DNA of 64,000 nt from Ascaphus truei. Lineage: Eukaryota; Chordata; Amphibia; Anura; Ascaphidae. Below the pieces are notes generated by a model. It was not told where the DNA came from, did not search any database, and saw only the letters and a list, made by a program, of their open reading frames with translations. The translations under genes and the position numbers were made by a program. The stretch is taken from the NCBI GenBank assembly GCA_036426205.1, contig CM071570.1:145245095-145309094 (forward strand), in the 5' to 3' direction. Of the stretch, positions 23,010 through 31,001 are shown in pieces. The first letter of the stretch is position 1. Each line of letters begins with the position of its first letter.

Positions 23010-23567
23010 ATCCCCAGCTGCGTGGCAAGTCTCTCTTCCCTGCCTTGGTACCTGCAGCCTATCCCAGCTCCGCTGGAGCCACGCCTCCGTTCCGCCCCCT
23101 GTCCCCATTGGCCTGTCCTGCCTTTCAATACTTCCTGCTTCCTCCTATGATTTGCTCAGCATAATCCTATGTAGCCTCGTGAAGCTCACTTTGTTTGTGC
23201 AGTGCTCTCTCCTTTGCAGTTAACCTCTTGTGTACTGACTCGGCTTGTTTGTGGACCCTTCTGGATTTTGAACTTTGGCATACCCTCGACTACGGCGATC
23301 TCTCCTACCCTTGAACACGGCATACGGACTCGGGCTACGCTGCTCTCTCCAATCCCAGACCACGTCTTACGGACCCCTACAATTCTGTCTTCTCCAATCC
23401 CGGAACTCGGCAAGTATACCGCATCTTCTACTCTCTCAAACCCAGACCCGACTACGCTAAACTATCCGCCTTCCAGGTACGCCTCCGCCGCTGCGGGTAT
23501 GTGGTGTTATACCTTCACACCTCAGTGCCCGCATCTTGTCTTTTTTGTGGGCAGCGCGAACGTTACA
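23010..23567 (+). mobile_element. 5' LTR (partial) of chromodomain Gypsy
   Basis: AGCTGCGTGGCAAGTCTCTC TTCCCTGCCTTG at about 23018-23050 is repeated at 28057-28088 in the 3' copy, giving about 41 bp of clear overlap. The segment then runs to ...GAACGTTACA at 23567, a plausible LTR end, only three bases before the first gag ATG (23570). Its beginning is missing or diverged. The two LTR copies are truncated in complementary fashion. Confidence 0.65.
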
Positions 23568-23569
23568 GT

Positions 23570-24370
23570 ATGCTGAGCCCAACAAACATAGACTCCCCTG
23601 AGGTGGTCCCAGCCCTGTCCTCTATTTCCGAGCATGTCCAGCATTTGGACAACCAAGTCGCCATCTTGGTCCAAAAAGTCACCACAATTTCGCTCCATCA
23701 GTCTATGTCTCGAATTCCCAGTCCTTCAACCTTGTTCCCCTCTAGTCCGGAGCCCAATGCACCTCTGGAGCCACGTCTCCTTACTCCCAATCGCTATGCT
23801 GGTGACCCACATGGGTGTCAAGGATTCTTAAACCAATGTGATATTCAATTTGAATTAACTCCTTCTCACTTCTCTTCCGACAGAGCTAAAGTGGCTTATA
23901 TTATTGCACTCTTGAATGGCGATGCACTGTCGAGGGCTTCTCCCATCTGGGAACTGAGACCCGAACTTACACAAGATTTCACTAAGTTCAAGATAGAATT
24001 CAAGCAGGTGTTTGATACCCCTGGTCGTAAAGTTACTGCTGCATCTTCTTTGTTTCATATTTCCCAGGGCCACAGATCTGTTGCTAAGTATGCCCTCGAG
24101 TTCCGGACAATCGCTGCGGGCTGGAACGAGGAGGCTTTATCTGCAGCCTTCTGGCAAGGACTTTCGGATACTCTGAAGAATGAGTTAGTGGCCCAGGAAA
24201 GACCCTCCACACTAGAGGACCTGATAGCCGTATGTATTTGGGTGGATCAACGCCTTCAGGAAAGGCGGCTGGAACGCCATCATGCTCGCTCTGTCACTCC
24301 TATGCCTTCTATCCGCAGTCCTACTCCCACCATTCTCCCAGCTCTTGAGGCCCCAGAACCATGCAGTTAG
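23570..24370 (+). pseudogene. gag: Gypsy Gag, chromodomain lineage (sushi-like)
   Basis: Capsid-type Gag of about 265 residues from ATG 23570. Typical retrotransposon Gag motifs are visible: NRYAGDPHGCQGFLNQCDI, LLNGDALSRASPIWE, FKQVFDTPG, AKYALEFRTIAAGWNEEAL, FWQGLSDTLKNELVAQE. This is the family from which the mammalian PEG10/RTL genes derive. The CCHC zinc knuckle (CFYCGLPGHLVRRC, about 24425-24466) continues in a different frame from the end of this ORF, so a frameshift separates them. Gag would assemble particles around element RNA in the cytoplasm. A close relative is the remnant at 5405-6710. Confidence 0.93.
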
Positions 24371-24422
24371 GAAGTCATCAACTTTCCTATTCTGAGAAAC
24401 AATGTCGGAAGATTGAGGGCTT

Positions 24423-24914
24423 GTGTTTCTACTGCGGTCTACCTGGACATCTGGTGCGCCGCTGTCCTACGGAGCTGGGAAACGCCAACACCCAACGAGG
24501 TATGGGGGAATCTCATTGGGTACTATTTCTTCTTCTCCTCCTACTAAGGAAAGACTACCGAAAAGGATTATGCTTCCGATCTTCCTCGAGGGTCCTTACA
24601 TCCGTGCGTCCGCTTTTGTCGACTCTGGGTCTGGGGGAAATTTTGTGGACCAGGATTTTGCCAACAAGTACAACATCCCTATGATACAGAAGTCCATACC
24701 TGTCGGTCTCGAGGCCATTAATGGAAGACCTCTCCAGCAAGCCTTCATTACTTTGGAGACCGTTCTTCTTTCTCTCTCCATGAAGGATGGTCATAAAGAG
24801 GAAATTTCCTTGGACGTAATTCACTTCCCTCCGGTGCAGGTAATCTTTGGTCTACCTTGGCTCCAATGCCACAATCCCCAGATAGACTGGACTGAAAGCA
24901 AGCCTATACAGTGA
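24423..24914 (+). pseudogene. Gypsy zinc knuckle and aspartic protease
   Basis: Downstream frame with protease signature FVDSGSGGNFVDQDF (Asp of the D-S/T-G triad) near residues 65-80, and the flap/second half IFGLPWLQCHNPQIDW near the end. The frame stops at 24914 before the RT, where stops and shifts occur (24914-25276). The protease would process Gag-Pol. Truncated by mutation. Confidence 0.88.
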
Positions 24915-25275
24915 GGTCCAGTCATTAAGAGTCCTTTTACGCCCCCATACAAGTCGTTGCCGGCCTAGAGACCACCAAACCTGCTAACCCTTCTCTTCCT
25001 GTAATATATTCAGAGTTTCTTGACGTGTTTGATAAGGTTCGCTCTCAGGTTCTGCCCCCTCGTCATCCCTTTGACTGCCCTATTGATCTTTTGCCCGGTG
25101 CCATCCTTCCCAAAGCTAGGTCTTCTCCTTTATCACTCCCGGAGACTAAGGCCGACTAAGGCCATGTCCAATTATACTCAAGAGAATTTAAAGAAGGGCT
25201 TTATAAGAAATTCCATTTCCCCTTTTTCGTTAAGAAGAAGGATGGGTCACTTCATCCGTGTATTGATTTCAGAGA

Positions 25276-26004
25276 TTGAACAAGATTACTCTGAAGAATC
25301 GCTACCTTTTGCCCCTTATTTCCGAACTGTTCGACCGCTTACAAGGTGCTACCATTTTCTCCAAGCTGTACCTCCGTGAGGCTTATAATCTTATACATAT
25401 ACGACAAGGAGATAAATGGAAGACGGCCTTCAAAACACGCAACAGCCATTACGAGTATTTAGTTATGCCCTTTGGATTTTGTAATGCACCTGCGGTTTTC
25501 CAGGAGTTCATGAAGGAAATCTTTTGTGATGTCCTTAACATGTTCGTCATTGTATACCTTGATGACATTCTCATCAATTCTAAGTCTCTCCCGGAACATT
25601 TTCAGCACACTAAGTTAGTTCTCTCTCGCCTGCGCGAGAACCATCTCTATGCCAAGATGGAAAAATGTATGCTCCGTCAGACCTCTACTTCGTTCTTAGG
25701 GTACAGTATTTCTGATACAGGGTTCGCGATGGATCCTGATAAACTTAAAGCCATCCTAGATTGGCCCCAACCTACTTCTCTCAGGGCGATTAAGCGCTTC
25801 CTTGGTTTTTCCAATTATTATTGTAAATTAATTCGTAATTTCTCCGCCACAGTGGCTCCCATTACTGCCCTGACTAAGAAAGGAGTGGATCCCTCTTCCT
25901 GGTCCCCCGAAGCATGCCTAGCCTTCGACTCTCTCAAAAAGGCTTTTGTTTCCGCCCCAATCTTACGTCATCCTGATCTTACTCTCCTTTCACTTTGGAG
26001 GTAG
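25276..26004 (+). pseudogene. pol: Gypsy reverse transcriptase, catalytic Asp lost
   Basis: RT core of the Ty3/Gypsy type. Motif A reads SKLYLREAYNLI, where the family has a catalytic Asp at the position of Y (usual SKLDLRxAYN). Motif B region VMPFGFCNAPAVFQEFM is intact. The catalytic YLDD box (IVYLDDILI) is present, followed by the thumb/connection (AKMEKCMLRQTSTSFLGYSI) and the start of RNase H (PSSWSPEACLAFDSLKKAF). The frame ends at 26004, and RNase H continues in a shifted frame (EVEALDIGAGAILSQRR). The D-to-Y change alone should abolish polymerisation. Confidence 0.93.
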
Positions 26005-26137
26005 AGGCCTTGGATATTGGAGCAGGAGCCATACTCTCTCAAAGGCGATCTCCCAGGATAAGTTGCACCCCTGTGGATTCTTCTCTAAGAAATTCTCGTA
26101 TGCAGAACAAAATTATGATGTTGGGAATAGATAACTT

Positions 26138-27316
26138 TTGGCCATTAAACTTGCCCTACAAGAATGGAGACACCTCCTGCAGGGTACTGAAAACCTTATA
26201 TCAATCCTTACGGATCATAAAAATGTATTATACATTGAGAGTGCTCGCCGTCTCGGTTCTCGTCAAGCCCATTGGGCCCTTTTCTTCTCAAGGTTCAATT
26301 ACATTATCTCATACATTCCTGGTACCAAGAATCTGAAGGCCAATGCTTTGTCCTGTCAGTTTGTCAGCGAAGATAAATCTGAAGATATCCTTGAGAGCAT
26401 TCTTCCCTCTAAGTATATCCCTTTGGCTAACTCCTTTGACGTATTGGATAAGATTTTGGAGTCTCAAACACTCATTCCTGAGGGTATGAAGGTGCCGGAG
26501 GGGTGCTTGTATGCCGCTCCACAATTCCACCAAAAGATCCTCGAGTGGGGTCATGCCTCTAAATCTGCCGGTCACCCAGGTACCAAGAGAACCTCGGATC
26601 TAATCAGGCGCCTGTTTTGGTGGCCAAATATGTTGAAGGACATAAAAGAATTTGTCAGTTCCTGTTCAGCCTGTGCTCGAAACAAATCCGCTCGCAACAA
26701 GCCGTTTGGTCTGCTTCGCCCTTTGCCTATTTCGGATCGTCCTCGGACACACATTTCTATGGACTTCATTGTCGAACTTCCACGCTCTAACGGTATGAAT
26801 ACCATCCCGGTCATTGTGGATAGATTTTCTAAGCAAGCTCATTTTATACCACTCAAAGGTCTCCCTGATTCTGCCACCCTAGCAGACATCTATGTGAAGG
26901 AAATCTTCCGTATTCACGGAGTTCCAGTCTCTATTGTTTCCGATCGCGGATCACAGTTCGTTTCTAAGTTCTGGTGTGCCTTCACCCAGAGACTGGACAT
27001 TTCGGTTCTATTCTCTTCTGGATACCACCCACAAACTAACGGTCAGACAGAAAGAACGAACCAATCTCTTGAACAATTCCTGCGGTGTTTCATATCCGAT
27101 GCACAAGATAACTGGGTGGATCTACTCCCATGGGCTGAATTCGCTCACAATTCCCTCAGGAACAAGTCCACCCAAGAGCCGTCCTTCTTCTTAAATTATG
27201 GCTTCCACTCAGCCCGTCTCCCTATCTCATCCAATTTCTCTGGAGTCCCGGTATCAGACTCCAGGGTAAACTTTCTTCAAGACTCATGGAGGAGAATTGA
27301 AAGAAACCTTCAGTAG
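26138..27316 (+). pseudogene. Gypsy RNase H tail and integrase
   Basis: 392-codon frame. It starts in the RNase H (LQGTENLISILTDHKNVLYI, the DHKNL-type motif). The integrase zinc-binding region follows, with the His pair near GHASKSAGHPG and the Cys pair CSACAR. Then comes the DDE core: first Asp in SMDFIVELP, second in VSDRGSQFVSKFW, and Glu in YHPQTNGQTERTNQSLEQFL. All three acidic residues are kept. A stop after ERNLQ at 27316 precedes the C-terminal domain, which continues in readable form to about 27780. Confidence 0.94.
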
Positions 27317-27835
27317 GCAGTCCTCAGACAGAAGGGACAGGCGGATCGCCATCGCCAAAAGGCGCCCAAATATAGGCCAGGTGACAAGGTATTGTTATCT
27401 TCAAGGAATATAAGGTTGAAGACGCCTACAATGAAACTGGCTCCACGATTCCTGGGTCCCTTCAGCATTCAAGCACAGGTCAATCCCGTGGCTTATCGCC
27501 TTCAACTGCCTCCATCGATGAAGATACCATAAGTCTTCCATGTATCGTTGTTAAAGCCTGTTCTTCAGAGCTCTCGCTTCCCCGACATCTCGCCTAGGCC
27601 ACCTCCGGTCATGGTTCAGGGACAGGAAGAATTTGAGATTCAGTCAATTATGGATTCTAGACACTCCAGAGGAGGAGTCTAATTTTTAGTTCATTGGAAA
27701 GGTTTCGGACCCGAAGAACGCTCATGGATACCACTTCGCCAGATTCATGCTCCATGATTACTAAGGCGGTTCCATGCCAGGTTTCCGAATAAGCCGTATA
27801 GGAATCGTCCTGAGGCTGATCCTCTAGGGGGGTAC
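27317..27835 (+). pseudogene. Gypsy integrase C-terminus with chromodomain
   Basis: After the stop, the GPY/F-like text (YRPGDKVLLSS, then LAPRFLGPFSI) and a chromodomain core (LVHWKGFGPEERSWIP, about 27687-27735) are readable with extra stops. A chromodomain at the integrase end defines the chromovirus branch of Ty3/Gypsy, where it directs integration to marked chromatin. A purine tract (CTAGGGGGGTAC) abuts the LTR start at 27836. Confidence 0.9.
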
Positions 27836-28096
27836 TGTAAGGAATTGGGGAACACGTCCTTTGCGGCGTGTTCCCTCCTTACCTGCTGCTGCCGCGGCCA
27901 CTGTTCCTGCGCATGCACACTCCCCCACTCTCATTACAGAGCGCGCGCGCACCCGCAGCTCTTCTAGCTGCCGCACGGAACCTGGTCCCGCCTCCCACAC
28001 GTATCGCGCGTCTCTCCCGTGCGGCGCGCACACGCTATGATGTGTGATGATCCTGAGCTGCGTGGCAAGTCTCTCTTCCCTGCCTTGTTGCCTGCA
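27836..28096 (+). mobile_element. 3' LTR (5' part) of chromodomain Gypsy
   Basis: Begins TGTAAGGAATTGGGGAACAC straight after the polypurine tract and is GC-rich with CG-rich alternations. It reaches the segment shared with the 5' copy (28057-28090), then breaks into unrelated AT-rich DNA. Confidence 0.75.
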
Positions 28097-29112
28097 AATT
28101 TTTTATGCATTTATTAGTTGGATCATATTATGTCAGAAGTGCACCATGGACAGGTTGTACTCAAGGCACTCTTAATCAAGGATACCCTATCCTGTCCATT
28201 TTAGCTGGACAGGAGTGGTCAATCTGGCAAAGTGGACCTATCTTGTGGTACAGAGGGATCATGTCAATCTGCCTTTATAGATGCCTCTTTGTGGGGGATA
28301 AGTTGACATTTTATTGGCCAGTTGCATCCCAGGCTTTATGGTCACCTATAGTTTGATACATCATGCATTTATACAGTATGACTATTTATTGTATGATTTG
28401 TACCTTTGCAATGTGCTTCTTTCAGAACAACGCTTCATATCACTCTACAGGCAGTACAGGTGGACACTGGCTTTGGCAGTTTATTTTATTATATGACTGT
28501 GTGGGCTATTCTGTGATCTCATGTTTATATCTCTTTATTAGCATCACAGGTGGACATTGATTGTGGCAACTTGCCATAATATGACTGGGAGCTTAGAAAT
28601 CCGGTCTACGGTATCTGCATTTTTGGATATCAATAACTATTACTTTAATCAGTGTCCATTACTTTATTGGTGTTCCAGCTACATCATCATTGTGTATACA
28701 GTATATATGTACTTTCCCCACGATTTTTTTGAGCACAATTTGGGTGTCTTAACATGTTGTTTTCAGTGTGTTTCTGCTTACAGCGATGTCTAGATCAGTT
28801 CCAGCAGCTGAATTACTGTTTCCGTGTGGGTCCGTGTGTAATAAAGAATTGAATGTTCTAGAAAAAAAAAAACCTTAGGGATGTGGACCGTGCATGTGGA
28901 CGCAGCCTGATGAAGCAGGGAGAGAGGAAAAAGAGCTGCAGAGAGGAGAGAGCAGCAGATGCCATGTAAGTCCTCGTTCTGTGGCCATTTAGCCATCCCA
29001 GTTATAACGCGATCTCATTATGTGGCCCCGAGCATCGCGTTATACCGGTTCAGCTGTATGTATAAGTTTAACCCTCCTTGAACCGAATTGATTGTTGTTA
29101 TTGGCTGTTGTT
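28097..29112. other. Mostly unassigned DNA
   Basis: AT-rich with no domain-bearing frame. An A-tract preceded by AATAAAGAATTGAATG (28839-28872) looks like a retrotranscript tail. A short palindrome near 29002-29045 (GTTATAACGCG..CGCGTTATACC) may be a pogo-type MITE remnant. Confidence 0.4.
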
Positions 29113-30062
29113 AAAGAGATGTGCCTAAAGGAGGCACCAAAGGTCCCTTCTAAGAGGCGCACAGCAGACCCTTATAGTATAGTGTTCAGGGGTGAATAAA
29201 TATATATACATAAAAATAAAAAAAGTTTATTAAATATCTTTGTTAAAATCGTGTTGTGTAGTGTGATGTGTATGACACAGATAAAAATAGACTGGTTAAG
29301 TCTATGGTACTACTCAGTTACCCTAGTCACTGCCATTGGCGAGCAATGCTAAAGAGATGGTTTGTACAGAAGTAGCGCTCATAGGAGAGCTATCAGAGTG
29401 TGGAATGTTACTGCTTGCAGCTGATCACTGAGTCCAGACTAAATGGTGTATATCAGTTGCTATCGGTGCTAAGCCTCACATAGGTGACCTGAGTATGCAG
29501 GGGATATCTACTAGCAGAAATAGCCCGTAGGTAAAGGCTCTCAATGGGCTGAACACTGTGCATGTGTCATGAATGTGGTCACGGTAGGATCCTAAGAGCA
29601 TACATACAGCCAAAAGGGTAAATAAAATGGCTGTGACCTACAAGCAGTGTCTTAAACTGTAGGGCTGTCAGCAAGTGTGCTGTGATATTCAGTTACTATG
29701 TAGCATCAGGACAGGTGGACATATAGTATTCTGCACAGTGGTACTTTTTTTATTATTAGAGAGATTCTTCACTGCGCATGTGTCACAGTGTACTTGTGTA
29801 GATCAATACCATGCGCATCGGAGCAGATTTGAGCAGGTAAGGTATGGAGCTCTACGGAGGAGGTGTTTAACCCTGCAGCCAGTATACTCTCAGAACAGGA
29901 CAAAAGGCTAGTATAACAGTGTTTTTTTTATAACAGTGTTTTTGAGTGCCCTTTCTCAATGCTTCATACCAGGGTAGCTGTTCACATGTAGTGGCTGCCA
30001 GATATAGTTTGAGTGGATCGTATGTCCAGCTACATATAGTTAAGTGCTGGATCTTAGGCAGG
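29113..30062 (+). mobile_element. Left inverted arm of Penelope-like element
   Basis: This about 0.95-kb segment is the reverse complement of 33931-34876. The two are nearly identical and differ mainly by small indels (for example GTGTTCAGG versus GTGTGGTCAGG, and a duplicated TAACAGTGTTTTT block at about 29911-29943 in the left arm). The match begins at AAAGAGATGTGCC and ends at GGATCTTAGGCAGG, just inside the first PLE reading frame of the right copy. An inverted 5' portion next to a longer copy is a known arrangement of Penelope-like insertions. Confidence 0.9.
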
Positions 30063-30142
30063 GGAAGTGTGTATGCTTCCTCGGTACATAGTAAGAATCT
30101 CCATTGAAAAACGGGTCAGGTTTTCGCTACGGGTATACACAG

Positions 30143-30440
30143 TTTTAACCCTGGAGCCAGTATGCTCTCAAAACAGGACAAAAGGCTAGTATAACAGTGT
30201 TTTTGAGTGCCCTTTCTCAGTGCTTTATACCAGGGTAGCTGTTCTAATGTTGTCCTCTTGGCATATGTAGTGGCTGCCAGATATAGTTTGAATGGATCGG
30301 ATACCCAGCTGCATATAGTTAAGTGCTGGATCTTAGGCAGGGGAGGTGTGTATGCTTCCTCGGTGCACAATAAGAATCTCCACTGAAAACAGGTCAGGTT
30401 TTTGCTACGGGTATATACAATGTGGGGTGTCCCCCTCTGT
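30143..30440 (+). repeat. Second, direct copy of the arm's inner 250 bp
   Basis: GCCAGTATGCTCTCAAAACA followed by GGACAAAAGGCTAGTATAAC through CTTAGGCAGGGGAGGTGTGT repeats 29876-30113 in the same direction with about 10% differences. The left arm therefore ends in a head-to-tail partial duplication, which suits template jumps during target-primed reverse transcription. Confidence 0.85.
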
Positions 30441-30724
30441 GTGTTAACATATACCTGCTGTGTACATTTAATCTGCAGTGCTGGACACGATCTCGATGTC
30501 ACACTGCGCAGGGCAGGCTTGCTGCAAATAATGTCAGAAGCCTCTCCAAAACTCCTCTGTTCACAGTGTGATTAGAGCGCTGCAAGAAAAGTTATAAACA
30601 CCTCTTTAAATGGGTGTATCAGGAGTAATAGCCATGAGCATTGTTCAGAGTGCAAGTATCAAGTATGGATACCATTAGTAAATTAATTAATCATGCTAGG
30701 TGATAATCTGGTAGTACTGTGTCG

Positions 30725-30790
30725 GCAGAGACCCGACATGCAGCATGTTTCGTCGCTTCTTGCGACTTCTTCCGGGGTGGGCGTGTCTGC
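30725..30790 (-). ncRNA. Hammerhead-ribozyme-like fold of the Penelope-like element
   Basis: Reading the minus strand, stem I is outer GCAGA (30790-30786) with TCTGC (30729-30725) and inner ACCC (30778-30775) with GGGT (30734-30731). The core is CGGAAGA (30774-30768) against consensus CUGANGA. Stem II is GTCGC (30766-30762) with GCGAC (30756-30752). GAAA is at 30751-30748, stem III is CATG with CATG around a CTG loop (30747-30737), then UC, with the expected cut after C at 30735. Departures from consensus are one core change (U4 to G) and one extra A (30767) before stem II. PLEs are known to carry hammerheads in their LTRs. Activity is unproven and may be lost. Confidence 0.7.
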
Positions 30791-31001
30791 GTCCCTTGCG
30801 GCCCCTTTATACCCGGTGGTTGCCATGGTAGCCGCGGGACGCCTAATTGCCGAGAGTGATAGTGGGGGTGCAGAGGTACTGCATCACACAAGTGAAATGT
30901 ATTTAAAAGTCATCCTGACCATGATGATACATTTAAGAAATACATAAACTGTCTCTAAATAGTGCAAAACATAGAGAACCTGTCTACTAGGTTTAAAGAT
31001 G

